From Microcebus murinus (lineage: Eukaryota > Chordata > Mammalia > Primates > Cheirogaleidae), in assembly GCF_040939455.1 (NCBI RefSeq), contig NC_134108.1, forward strand, positions 3,687,501 through 3,751,500: 64,000 bases of DNA, written 5' to 3'. Each line of letters starts with the position of its first letter. Positions within the stretch are counted from its first letter, which is position 1. Positions 11,611-22,329 of this stretch are shown here, in pieces. The notes below the pieces were generated by a model. The model did no database searches, was not told where the DNA came from, and was given only the letters and a program-made list of their open reading frames with translations. Both the position numbers and the translations under genes were made by a program.

Positions 11611-11955
11611 TTCAGTAACTTATGAAAAGAATAAGCATTCAAGAATGCCGAGTAACTATGATGGCCCCTCAAATGATCTGCTAATCCATCACCGTTGTAC
11701 TGAGTCATTTACTGACAAATTTTAGATAATTTCCAAGATCCCAAAACCCAAGTATTTTAGACCCAAGGATTTCTGTGTTTTGTTTTGTTTTTTTTTGTCT
11801 GAGATCAAGCCTGCATGCTCACTAAACTTTACATCATGTGTTTGCATTTCTTTGAGTTGCCATTTGCTGCAATACTGTGGAAAGTGTTTACTTCCCATAG
11901 TGACTACGTTCAGAGCACATAACTGGGATAAAACCCTCCATAGAAGGCTTGGCAG
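11611..11955. other. Unassigned sequence
   Basis: No gene or named repeat seen. Confidence 0.4.
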
Positions 11956-12151
11956 CAGAATGGAGGGGTCTTCGTCTGCTCCACTACCATAACAAAATAC
12001 CTCAGATGGATGGCCTTCACAGACACGTGTTCCTCACAGTTCTGGAGGACAGGAAGTCAAGCAGCAGGGCTCCATCTGACCTGGTTTCTGGTGAGGGTTC
12101 TCTTTCTGGCTTGCACATGGCCTTTCCTCAGGGCGCTCATAGTGAGTAGGG

Positions 12152-12191
<40 letters not shown>

Positions 12192-12375
12192 TCTGGTGTC
12201 ACTTCTTATAAGGAAACTAATCCTACCTAATCAGGTCTGAACCCTCGCAAACTCAGCTAACCTTAATTCCTTCCTTACAGGCCCCACCTCCAAATACAGT
12301 CACACTGGGGGTTAGGGCTTCGACATACACATTTCAAGGAGCAGAAACATTCATTCCACTGCATTACAGCCTGAC
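11956..12375 (-). mobile_element. MST/MLT1-type MaLR LTR, antisense
   Basis: On the plus strand it reads as the complement of a MaLR LTR: 'ccataacaaaatacctcagat', 'ttcctcacagttctggaggaca', 'ggtttctggtgagggttctc', a purine run, 'tcttataaggaaactaatcc', 'ggccccacctccaaatacagtcaca' and 'gggggttagggcttcgacatacacatttcaaggag'. The order and spacing are those of the family. The LTR hosts an expanded GA microsatellite where the family normally has a short purine tract. Confidence 0.85.
12151..12190 (+). repeat. (GA)n microsatellite inside the LTR
   Basis: Nearly pure GA repeat with one AAAG interruption, lying at the position of the purine tract natural to MaLR LTRs. Confidence 0.9.
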
Positions 12376-12429
12376 CCCCAGCCCAAATTCATGTCCTGCA
12401 TGCAAAATATCATCTAAACAGCCCAGACA

Positions 12430-13410
12430 ATAGAGGTGCAAAATATGTGAACCAAAAGGCTATTAAAATGAAAGAAAAAACAGACAAATTCGCAAACACC
12501 CACACATGATCAAAACACTCAGAAAAGCAGTAGAGGGAACTTCCTCAACTTGATAAAAAGATTTACAAAACACCTGCAGCTAACATCACACTTAATCATG
12601 AAACACTGAGTGCTTTCTCCTGACGTCTGTGTCTAGGCACTGATGTCTGCTCTTGTGATCCTTACCCAGCATGTACCGGAAGTTCTAGCCAGTGCAATAC
12701 AGCAAGAAAAAGAAGTAAAAGGCATACAAATCTGAACGTAGGCAATAAAACTACTCCTATTTAGAGACTGCATTACTGTGAACATAGAGTAATCCCCAAA
12801 AGCCTACCAAAATATTCACAGAACTAATTTAGGGTTCACCAGTCCAGAAGATACAAGGTAAACATAGAAGACTCAACTGTCTTTCTATATACTAGCAATG
12901 AGCATGCTGATACCAAACTTAAACATACAGTCCCTTTTATGATCATTACAACAACCTCGTGCAGCCCAGATATCCTCCATTGTGTGAACAGTTAAACAAA
13001 CTTGATATGGCCACACTACAGAATACCACTCAACAACAAAAAGGGAAAAATGGTACACACAACAGCATGAATGAATGTCTTGAGAATAAAACAAGTCCCG
13101 GATGTTTATATACTGTATAATTCCATTTGTATAACATTCCTGAAATGACAAAATTACACAAACAGAAAAGACTGGTGGCTGCCAAGGCTTAAGGGAGACA
13201 TGAGAGGGGCAGGAGGAAAGAAGATGTAGTCACAGCAGGAGGGACCCTTTTGGTGATGGAAATGGTCTGCACTGGTTTTATTAATGTCATATCCCGGTTG
13301 TGATATTGTCCAAAATTATACAAAATGTCACCATTTGGAGAAACGGGATGAATGGTGCATGAGATCTTACTGGATTATTTCTTACGACTGGATGTCAATC
13401 TACAACGATA
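12430..13410 (+). mobile_element. Old L1M: ORF2 fragments and 3' end
   Basis: ORF2 remains at 12530-12760 are clear: 'gggaacttcctcaacttgataaa', 'cctgcagctaacatcacactta' and 'ccggaagttctagccagtgcaataca'. They are followed by the C-terminal end (12960-13180: 'gatatggccacactacagaatacca', 'ttccatttgtataacatt') and a 3' UTR ending at 'ttatttcttacgactggatgtcaatctacaa' (13376-13405). Intermediate ORF2 sequence is missing, so this is an internally deleted copy. Coding frames are destroyed. Confidence 0.85.
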
Positions 13411-13980
13411 CATAGATAAGAATCCTGGGGGAAGAAGAGAACATGTATCATACCTGCACTTCTGAATAAGACGCAGTACAGGGGCCAGGTGTATCCTCCC
13501 CTGGAAACCAGCAGACAAATACATGAAACAATGTTGGGGAAGGCAGTGGTTTCAGACAAGAGGACAGTTATCCCTAAAGGGAGGAAATCAAATGAAGCGA
13601 GCCGTGTGATTGCCCCATTTCTCTGGCTTGCAAGGGTTTTTAAGTCATGCTGAAGAGAGGGGCACAGGAGGAGCCCGGCAGACTCCGTGCGTTGAGAAGA
13701 CAGAGATGAGGGTCTCCGGGACCACAGCAGCTGAGTTCCCAGGGCAGAGAAAGCTGCATGGCATCGGTCAGAGAGGTCCTGGGGGTACTCAGCTGAATCC
13801 TCATCACCACAGGCAGGCGAGGAAACCACCCGAGGCCACGGACCACTCAGGAGTATCCGTGGCAATAATGCTGGGAAGACTGCCGCTCTCCACAGGTGGA
13901 ATGGAAAGCCTCAACATTCACAAGCTGCCTGTGGAGCACACAGAGGTGTCTGGCCACAGAAGTGGGGAATAATTTGTGCT
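13411..13980. other. Unassigned GC-richer sequence
   Basis: Open frames of 120 (plus, 13610-13972) and 156 codons (minus, 13395-13865) overlap each other on opposite strands, start outside any recognisable domain and are probably chance. No repeat recognised. Confidence 0.4.
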
Positions 13981-13989
13981 AAAATGAGA

Positions 13990-14760
13990 CGTGCCTGGAA
14001 AAAAAAAATTAAAAAGAACCAAAAGAATCAAACTGTTCCCAAGTAAATGAGCTTCCTCCCAGGATAAAGTTCAAGAATATTTATAGGAATAAAAAAATAC
14101 CAGGCACACAGCTTGTTAAAATGTATAAACTCAGGCATCCAATACAAAGTTATCCTGCTTGCAGATAAATAGGAAACTGACTCATAATGAGAAGCCAAAT
14201 CCACCCATCCTTCAGCACTGACCCAGCACTGATGCAGATGTGAGAATTAATGGAAAATTACATTCAAATATTATAACTACATTTCCATATGTTCAAAAAG
14301 CTCAAGGAAGTTGTGGGAGATATGAAACAGACCCTATTAAAACTTCTGGAAATGAAAACTGCAGTATATGAGATGTAACATTTCCTAGATAGAATTAAAA
14401 AGAGGATTAGACTTTGCAGAAAGGGAGATTAGTGAATGTGATGACTTAGAAATAGAAATAATCCAAAATGAAACAGAGAGAAAAAATGAATTTTAGAAAA
14501 CAATGAAGCATGAGCAAGCTGTAGGACAACTTGGAGCAGCCCAGTAAAGGAGTGATTAGACTCCCTAAGAGAAAAAGGGGGCAAGGAAAAATATTTGAAG
14601 GAATAATGGCTAGAATGTTTCCAAATTTAATGAAAACTAAACCCACAGGTTCTAAGGGGCCGAAAAGGCCAAAAGTGTAAGAGACATAAAGGAAACTCCA
14701 TCAAGGAACATCACAATCAAGTCCCCCAAATGCAGTGATAAAGAGACAGTGATCACAGTA
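13990..14760 (+). mobile_element. Old L1M/HAL1-type ORF1 remains
   Basis: The ORF1 region of an old L1 is readable in order: 'catatgttcaaaaagctcaagga', 'tagaattaaaaagaggattagac', 'aatagaaataatccaaaatgaaac', 'aaaatatttgaaggaataatgg' and 'tttccaaatttaatgaaaacta'. Near the end, 'caaggaacatcacaatcaa' and 'gcagtgataaagaga' also match. Stops and frameshifts interrupt it. Confidence 0.8.
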
Positions 14761-14879
14761 GCCAAATCAACTGACATCATGTTATACATTTACGTACTTA
14801 TCCTTAGCTCACTCTGCCACTAACATTTATGCACGTAAGTCATCTATTTCTGCATAGCGTCTATCCCAACGTCCCAGAC

Positions 14880-15335
14880 CTTAATAAACATGTTACCTCA
14901 AAGTTACTGTGGGGCAGGGTCTGGGAGTAGCTCAGCTGGGTGGCTTTGGCTGGGGGTCTGGCGCAGGCTGTGATAATGGTTGGCCAAGGCGGCAAGCACA
15001 TCATGCTCACCTGGGGACATTCTACCCGCGTCCCCCCCCCCATTAGCTGCTGGTCCTTCGCTGGGAATATCAGTTTCTTCTCCTGTGGGCCAATCTCAGG
15101 CAGCTCACAACATGATCACATGATCGGTCAGGTTGTCTCAGAGCAAATGAGACAAGAGAGTGACGGAGGGGACTCAAGAGAGAAGCCACAGTCTCCTGGT
15201 AACCTAATCCTGAAAGGGGCTTCCCATAATTTTTGCCAAATTGTATCTGTTAGAAAAGAGTCATTAGGCCCATTCTCTGTACATCATAGAGGAGGAGATC
15301 GCACAAGGGCATGAGGACGAGCTGGCAGGAATCTG
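14880..15335 (-). mobile_element. MLT1-type LTR, antisense
   Basis: The plus strand shows the complement of an MLT1 LTR: 'ctgggagtagctcagctgggtggc' at its left, then 'agagaagccacagtctcctggtaacctaatcctgaaa', a 'gttagaaaagagtcattaggccca' segment and 'gagatcgcacaagggcatgagga' at its right. The tRNA-A-box-like stretch near 14930 is part of this LTR. Confidence 0.75.
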
Positions 15336-15380
15336 CCAGGGGCTGCTGTGTGGGTGCTCAGCGTGGTCAGCTCCCTGGGC

Positions 15381-15426
15381 ACCAGCACATGGCCTTGTCT
15401 GCCACCAGCACATGACCACGTCTGCC
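15381..15426 (+). repeat. Tandem duplication, 23-bp unit
   Basis: Two adjacent units, ACCAGCACATGGCCTTGTCT+GCC and ACCAGCACATGACCACGTCT+GCC, differing at a few central positions. Confidence 0.85.
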
Positions 15427-15429
15427 ACT

Positions 15430-15895
15430 GCATTCCCAGTTGCTGAATGGTGGCTCTCAGAGACCAGACATATGGGATGGGTGAAAGAATGATCTGACAA
15501 CCTGGAAAAGGCACAGTATAACCATGTGAACATAAACAATGATTTCGATGTTGTGATCCAATACCATCTGCATTAATAATCAATAACTTGAGACAACTGA
15601 TAGTACAAGTTTCTACAATAGCCTCAATTTTCAGAAACCAAGGTTTTAACTCCAACTGAATTAACGAGTAGATGTGCTAAATTCAACTGACTTCACTTTT
15701 TTTGAACATGTAACTAAATAGGTTTCGTCATTAAATCATTAGATGGAAGCTTGTGTTTTTATGAGGAAGGAAACAACAGGAAGACTCTTTCCATAGTCCT
15801 GGGATGGGAGATTTAACTTTGATAATTCCTCCAGCATTTTATAAACTGCTTGTATTTATGTAGTAATGAAAAATTATAAATCCGCACATATTTCA
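15430..15895. other. Unassigned sequence
   Basis: No gene or named repeat recognised. Confidence 0.4.
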
Positions 15896-15899
15896 CTGC

Positions 15900-16830
15900 A
15901 GGGGAAACAAATGAAGCCCAGTCTGGGGAGGTTTGTCTTTAATCATGAAATGTGCAACATTTGGCTGTGGCGAATTAGCCATTTGTCTCTCTAATGTGAA
16001 TCCTCAAGAGCGCGGCGGGCCCAGCAGAGGAATCAGCGGTTGTGTCTGTGCCCTCCAGGGACCTGGGCGCGAGCTAAGTGTCAGACAGAAAGATCCCAGG
16101 GAGCTGATCCTAGATCCTATCTCTGTCAGGCAAGTCCCAAGTTACGCCATTTTCTTTATCCCAAAAAGCCCCCATAAACATATCCATCAGAAACACGGCT
16201 CATTTTCTGCCATAAGACAGCAAATACGACACAGCAAGGACTTGTTACCTTGGGATTTATCTTTGGTCCATCAGGGGCCTTGCCGCTAAGTCACCTTTCC
16301 TGGCTTCAGGGCTCCTGTGGTTCTTAGTGTGTTTTCTTCATGTTTCTCTGGGGTTCCTGGCATTGGGTGTTATTTCCTAAATTGGCAGGAGAAAAAAGTC
16401 AGTATCCAAATATTCAGAAATGCAAACAATTAAACACATCTTGGGGATTACATTTGTCATAAATATGTTGATTTTGATTAACTTGGTCTGCACGTCATTA
16501 CTGCAATCTATTCGTCGGAGCAGGGCCATCCTACGTAGATGCCGTTAGCAGCTGATCCAGCTGAAAAGGACGGCAGGAGCGGTGATCTCTTCAGCTGTGC
16601 ATTACTCATGCTTGTTTACTATTCTAATCTTTTAGGTTTTTAAAAAAAATTCCATCCCCACCAGAGAGCGTGGTATTTTCAGATCAATTTAGCCAGATTT
16701 ATTCTCTGACCTCATCACTCATCAACAACAGCATTAAACCTCACTTTGTCCTGAATCTTGTTTCTCGAGTTTTACATTGTTCAGATCTGTTTTCCTTACA
16801 TTTCAAAAAGACGCCATTATTTAAACTATC
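15900..16830. promoter_or_regulatory. Repeat-poor block; candidate conserved non-coding element
   Basis: Complex, non-repetitive sequence of balanced composition between old repeats. No transposon phrase is recognisable. It contains compact motifs typical of developmental enhancers, such as TTGATTAACTT (16476-16486), CAGCTG E-boxes, and GCATTACTCATGC near 16599. A CpG-bearing patch (GAGCGCGGCGGGC) lies near 16010. Open frames up to 118 codons have no recognisable domain. The call rests on texture only; a cross-species alignment is needed. Confidence 0.35.
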
Positions 16831-17039
16831 GCTCCACATAAAAAAATAGTAAGATTTTTAAAGCTATTTAAGGAAGGCACTTAAGGATTTTAAGTACAAT
16901 TACACTGAAATGAGATGAGTTCACTTTCTTAGTTAATTTTGGTATCTAAGACATGAAAGAATAGTTTCGCCTTGTATAAGAACACTGAAATTTTAATACA
17001 TTTAATTTTGTATTAAGAATGGAAATTGAGATAATAAAA

Positions 17040-17160
17040 ATCAAAACTATAAGAGAATATATAGGTGGAATATTCCTTATCTGAAATGCTTGGTACCAAA
17101 AATGTTTCAGATTTTAGATTTGAAAAAATCTAAATCTAAAATCTGAAAATATTTTGGAAT
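17040..17160. repeat. Interspersed-repeat fragment with hairpin
   Basis: The text 'ggaatattccttatctgaaatgcttggtaccaaaaatgtttcagatttt' matches a common mammalian interspersed repeat (ttgagtatcccttatccgaaatgcttgggaccagaagtgtttcggatttt) whose class name I am not certain of. It contains a strong inverted repeat at 17105-17148. Confidence 0.65.
17105..17148. repeat. Perfect inverted repeat, 17-bp arms
   Basis: The arm TTTCAGATTTTAGATTT at 17105-17121 is exactly complementary to AAATCTAAAATCTGAAA at 17132-17148, with a 10-base loop. The parent repeat family is itself rich in TCGGATTT-type repeats, which may explain it. Confidence 0.95.
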
Positions 17161-17176
17161 ATTTACACACATATAT

Positions 17177-17985
17177 AACTTATTTATCTTTTAAAGTTGT
17201 TCTGCAACGAATAGTTCTGTGTACAAACTTTAAAGAGAAATACACTTAAATCTAAAGGAAAACAATTTTAATAGTTTTATTAACCATCTGCAATTCTTAT
17301 CTAATAGCCATGTTTTAATTACGTTTCTATTAACTTTTAGTGTTTTTCTTATCTACTTATATGGGCTCTTTCAACAATAGTATATTGCTCCATTTCAATT
17401 ATATGGCTTGCATTTATTTTCCTTATTTGCAATTTAGAAAAAGATAGTTTTATGATTGTTTTGACATCTTTAAAGTGAAATTCATATGTATTTTTTTCCT
17501 TTGTATGTTTAATAACTCAGGTTTGGAAAGTGACTTTGATTTCAAGATCAAATACACAGGTTGAATATTCCTAATCCAAAAGGCTCCAAAATTAAAAACT
17601 TTTTGATGCTGAATTGACACCACAAAATTACAAAATTATAAAATTATGAAATGTTAAGAACACACTACATTATGTTTTCAAAGATTATTTGACTACACAT
17701 GAAACAACTGATATATTAAAAATAGTATAAGAGTACCTATATGTGGAATGGTCTACATTCTGTGTGTATAGATTTATGGGTATGTGTATATGTACATACA
17801 TATATTTACATATATCTAGCAATACATTTGTAGTAGAAACAATGAACTAAATGTTAACTATAATTAATACATTTGAGAATTTATTTTACATGTTATTAAC
17901 TTATTTATCTTTTTAATTTGTTCTGCAATGAATAGTTATGTGTACAAACTTTAAAGATAAATATACTTAAATCTAAAGTAAATGT
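17177..17985 (+). repeat. Direct duplication, about 90 bp, about 712 bp apart
   Basis: The block at about 17177-17268 (starting at an 'aacttatttatctttt' segment, through 'gaatagttctgtgtacaaac' and on to 'acttaaatctaaag') recurs at about 17889-17985 with roughly 85-90 percent identity by eye. Flanking text ('tataagag...ggtggaat' at 17049, 'gtataagag...gtggaatgg' at 17726) also recurs, so the original duplicated unit may have been longer. The intervening DNA includes another piece of the repeat seen at 17040. Confidence 0.85.
17555..17640. repeat. Second fragment of the 17040 repeat family
   Basis: 'caggttgaatattcctaatccaaaaggctccaaaatt' matches the sister terminus of the same family (caggttgagtatccctaatccaaaaatcc...). 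Confidence 0.6.
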
Positions 17986-17989
17986 TTGC

Positions 17990-18435
17990 TTTATGAAGAC
18001 ATTAATTGTTTTCTCATATTTTCTTTGATTTCCTCCTTTACATATTTTTGTTTGGTTTCCTATGAGAACTGGCCATGGCACATCTATGACAACAAGACAT
18101 GAGCCACGCGCTAGCACCTCATATGACTGTTTAAATGTGCAGGAGAACTTGAGGAAGGGTCTTGGCGAGTGTCTTTGGAGTACGGAGCTGGGCTGTGGAC
18201 ATTACTAGCTCTTAACCTTCATGCTTTCTTTATGGCGTCACACACTTACAATACACAAGCACACACACCACACACAATTTTTTTCAGTAACAGAAAACCT
18301 TTTCATTTAAATTGCAACCCACTTTCAACATTCATAGCCACTGTCTATTAGCATGTTTCTGTGGACGACAGCAGCCTTTGGGGCACATGTTGCCTGGAGG
18401 CCATAGGTTTCCCACCCCTGACTGGTCTCATTTGT
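17990..18435. other. Mostly unassigned; possible hAT-type end at 18360-18420
   Basis: The segment 'cctggaggccataggtttcccacccctga' resembles the inner-to-terminal end of a hAT-type element. A 'catgagccacgcgctagc' motif at 18099-18116 differs by one base from one at 749-766, so both places probably carry the same worn repeat. Confidence 0.35.
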
Positions 18436-19925
18436 AGTGCACTTCATAAAATCTACCCCAGGAATTGAAAAGGTCTGAATAAATGCAAAAGCAGTAATAA
18501 CTTTTCTGAATAAATTCCAGTCGCCCAACAAGGGCTACTTGTGACATTTATAAGTTGGTCTCTGGGTAGATGTCGCTTGGGGACAGAAACATTATATCAA
18601 AAGGTATCCATAAGCCCTATTAATGCTGTGAACTATTTATAGCAGAATTTTGTTCTTCCCCATTAAATAGGAACTGACCGCCCCTGGAGCGAACAGCAGT
18701 GGCGAAAGGCACTCAGAACGTTTTGCAGGAGTACATAAGGTATGGTGGGATGTTTTCATAAGTTCAAAATCTAGGCAGACAGACAAGTTATAAGTAGACC
18801 TAAATTTACAACTCCGTTCCTTGGGCTAGTTTTCTACGTTCTTACCATGAAAATGCAACAAAGGGACGCATTGGGTTGGGGTAATGAGCAAGAGGTGGCC
18901 TGGCTGCTTGGTCAGCAGCAGCCCCGCCCCCTGTAACTTTGCCAGTCCCCACTGTGCCAGTCAGACCTGGGTGTCTGATGAGGGACACCATGCAGTTGCC
19001 ATTTATCTGCACAATTACATTTTATTTATACTGCTGTTACTTATGTACTTAACAAAACAAATTTCCTCTAGCATGGGAAAGCTGATTGGAAACATAAATA
19101 TTTCTACATATCTTAATACGAAAGTCTAGTAAATTATAGTCGGTTAATGTTTTAAATTCTGCAAAAAGACACTTAAAATGCACACAAAATATTAAAATTT
19201 CACAATTAAACATTAAACTTATCCTAAAACAAGTTTAAAGGAATATTAAACTTATCAGAGGTTATATTGTTACTTATTATTAAACTTATTAATATTTTAT
19301 TGTACTTACTTCTGTTTTTCCCCAAGGTAACTTCTGGGGAAAGAGTAGAGTTATGGTACAACTACTGTGCCCAAAAGAAATGAAAATATCTTTTCAGGCC
19401 AGCCAGAGTGGTAAGATCTTGGTTATCAATTCAATGTTTTTGGTAGGAAAATAGGACCTGCTTTTGCAGTCAAAGCACTAGTATTAGTAATAAAGTTTAG
19501 TTATGTCATAGAATCTTTTTTGACCTTGCGCTTTTATCCCCTAAATTTTTATTTTTAGGAACTTGATGTCTTTCTCAAAGCTCAGATATTCTTCAAATGT
19601 GCACGAAGACATCAAAGACATTACAATGTCCTTATGATAACACACCTAGTCTGTTCACAGTATTTAAACATATGCTTTATCTATTATAGTGAGTTATCTG
19701 GAGATTTCAACATTTTGAATCATTTTGTCACTTGTTATCATTTAGAAATAATATGATTGTTATATTGTTAATAATACGTGGCCATGGTTGCAGGTCAGTT
19801 CTGTCCTTTTCTATTAATAGTTTACTGTTCTGGCTTGCGTGCATGGTAGAAACAAGAAAATATCTAATTTTTATGAATAGATTCATAACTAATTTAAATG
19901 CATACAACTACTCTCTATGCTTTTA
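18436..19925. other. Unassigned AT-rich sequence
   Basis: No gene found. ATTAAACTTAT recurs several times at 19205-19290, a low-complexity feature. Confidence 0.4.
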
Positions 19926-21290
19926 AACTTTTATTTGATGTGTTGGTTTATCCCACAAGCTTAGAGGGTTCTTCCCCTCCTTCAGGCTTCCAGCAGCTCG
20001 CTGAAGGCCCTCTGGAAGCCCTGCTGTGGAGTAGCAGGACTCTGACTGCCTCTGCTTCCATCTCATTCTGCAGAGAGACCTCCTCACAGTCACCTCCCGA
20101 TCATGATCCATCCCGCCAGCTCTGGCAGGTCACTCCCTGCGCCTCGTAAGGGGCTCCTTCCGGCTGAGCTGCGGCGGGACTGGCAGCATAGCGCAGACCT
20201 GATTATCTTCTTACCTGCATGCCTGGCACCTGGCTCCCCAAGGCACGTGTCTTTAGGCAATTTCTCACCACTCAGCCCTGGAAGGGTCCCCAGTCAGGTA
20301 ATAAGGGTCTGAGTCCATCTCGAATGGCTCTCCATGTACGCCCACCTTAGAGTTTAGTGGGACAAGCTGACATCAAACCCACAAGGCAAGAGGCTGAGGC
20401 CGCTATTGTTATCTAAGATAAATGTTTCACTTGTGACCCTTGGTCAGGTATTTATATTTGTCTCTGAAAACCATCAGGCATTTCATGGGCTTTTTCCTGT
20501 CCACGCCTGTTAGCCTGGGCTCCTCCTTCCCCGAACGCGTGCACTCCCGTACCAGGTGGGGCTCTGAGGTGCTGCTCCCGGGGAGCGGGAGGGACTCCGG
20601 GCTCAGCTTTGGGCTCATACGAATGAGCTGCACGACCTGGTGCACAACCCCCACAACACTTTTTCATTCTGCAGAGTGAGCCAAGTGAACAAGCACATTG
20701 GGTTTCAACGTCAATTTTTTGAATAAAATTGTATTGGAAAATCTGGTACAGATACACTTTGCAGAGCTCTGGTGAAGAGCTCCTGGGCTGGTGAGTACTA
20801 ATCGCATGTATGAAAAATAAGGTAAGGAGTGCGGGTCCGCGTCCCGCCTTGCTTGCGTCTAGCTGGACGAGTGACACTCCATTTTCTGCTCCCTTGTGGT
20901 TCAGCAAGGACCAGAGACCACCTTCTGGCCAGGCTCAGCTGCTCAGACGCCTTCCTCAGGAAATAGTCAACAGGGTGAAGGCTCAGAGCTGGCCCTGCTG
21001 GCAGAGTCAGTGCCGCCGTCTCCTGGACAACAGAGGCAAGAGTGCCGTGGTGAAGGGGGCTGTCCAGCCTGAGAGTGGCCCAACCTGTCACATGAGTTTT
21101 CATGGTGTGCTGTGCTGTCCTCAACAGAACGGCATTTTTGCTACCTGGCTTCTGATTCTGTCCATTTGACAATCCTCAGTCTTGTGTCTTTCACAGGATC
21201 CTTCCAGCTAGCCAACGTTCTTCCAAGAAATTCATTTTCTACTGAAAGCCATCAGAATCAAGTTTTATATATATAAAACTCGTGATAAGA
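19926..21290. other. GC-richer block, unassigned
   Basis: Several overlapping open frames (75-151 codons) on both strands, none with a recognisable domain, signal peptide or splice-supported layout. No transposon recognised. It may be a conserved or regulatory block, or simply a local GC-rich patch. Confidence 0.35.
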
Positions 21291-21825
21291 GAGGATATTA
21301 ATGGCAAAGACACATCATGATTGCGTAGCATGCAAACAGATTGATGATTCCCACGCAAACACAGGAAGTCACTGCTCTCAGGGGCCAGGACGAAGGCCAG
21401 CAATAAAATGGCCAGTGCCCCAAAGGTGAAAGCCCGTGTTTATGGGACAGGTTAAAGAGAGCTGTTCCCAGGGACAGAGTCCCAGGGAAGGTAGGGGCAG
21501 GTGGCAGGCGTGAGGGTGGCCAGAGCAACTCCTCAGAAATATGACCCTCAGCACACATTTTGCAAGCCCTGGACACTCTCTTAACATGCATTTCAGCTTC
21601 AAAATACTCTAAATCTATAAGTAAAATGACATAAGTGTAGCAAGGCCTTGGTCAGAAATTTTAGCATAAAGCTTCATCAACGACCTTAATACCAACAACG
21701 TTGACCTCTTCCACCTCTCGACAGCTGTTGAGCATTGTTTCTAGCACGCACAAGCTAGATGATCTCTCTAGCTATGTCTCAGATTAAGGCTAAAAACTGT
21801 GTTCGATTCTTTTCCCACTGCCGTC
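21291..21825. other. Unassigned sequence
   Basis: No gene or repeat recognised. A short self-complementary TTTTATATATATAAAA sequence lies near 21262-21277 just upstream. Confidence 0.4.
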
Positions 21826-22325
21826 AATGCCTGTGTTACCTTCCGAGGGCTGCCATAAGCAGGGACCATGGACTGCAGGCTTGAAACAGCAGATACGTCT
21901 TCTCCCCCAGTCCTGGACGCTGGGGGTCCCAGGTCGAGGTGGGTGGCAGGGTCATGCTCCTCCTGAGACTTTGAGTAGACCCCTTCCTTGCCTGTCCCCA
22001 GATTTCAGGTGGCTGGGCAATCGTTGGCATCCCTCGGCTTGCAACTGTTTCGTGGCGTTTTTGCTACTTTACTCTGTGTGCATGCCACACGGTCACCTGC
22101 TCCCTGTGCAGCTGTCTCTGAGTCTCCTCTCCTCTTCTTCAGGGATGCCGGTTACACTGCTTGGGGGCCCACCCCACCCTCAGTGTGGCCGCAGCCCAAC
22201 TTGATTACATCTGCAGTAACCCTGTCTCCAATAAGGTCCGACTCACAGGACCCAGGGTTAGCACTCGGAATTATCTTTTGCGGGGGGGGGGGGGGGGGGC
22301 ACACTTTAACCCATGATGGTGCCTA
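21826..22325 (-). mobile_element. MLT1-like MaLR LTR, antisense
   Basis: The plus strand carries 'gttaccttccgagggctgccataa' and, at the far end, 'gtctccaataaggtccgactcacagga', 'cccagggttagcactcggaatt' and 'cacactttaacccat'. This is the order of an antisense MLT1 LTR (gctagggctgccataac...ctccaaatacagtcaca...gggggttaggacttcaac...acacaattcaacccat). A G18 run replaces the family's shorter G tract. Confidence 0.7.
22282..22299 (+). repeat. Poly(G) run, 18 bases
   Basis: Uninterrupted G18 inside the LTR. It is prone to quadruplex formation and sequencing error, so its exact length is unsafe. Confidence 0.9.
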
Positions 22326-22329
22326 ACCC

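Noticed and set aside
13395..13972. Overlapping frames of 156 (minus) and 120 (plus) codons
   Set aside because: They overlap on opposite strands in GC-richer DNA, with no motif and no splice or promoter context.
14925..14955. tRNA-like A box (TAGCTCAGCTGG)
   Set aside because: There is no matching cloverleaf or B box at the right distance, and the text belongs to an antisense MLT1 LTR.
17177..17985. CRISPR-like or satellite array
   Set aside because: There are only two copies 712 bp apart with no regular spacers, and the DNA is clearly mammalian.
20427..21172. Cluster of overlapping frames up to 151 codons
   Set aside because: No domain recognised, and opposite-strand overlap shows low stop density rather than coding.
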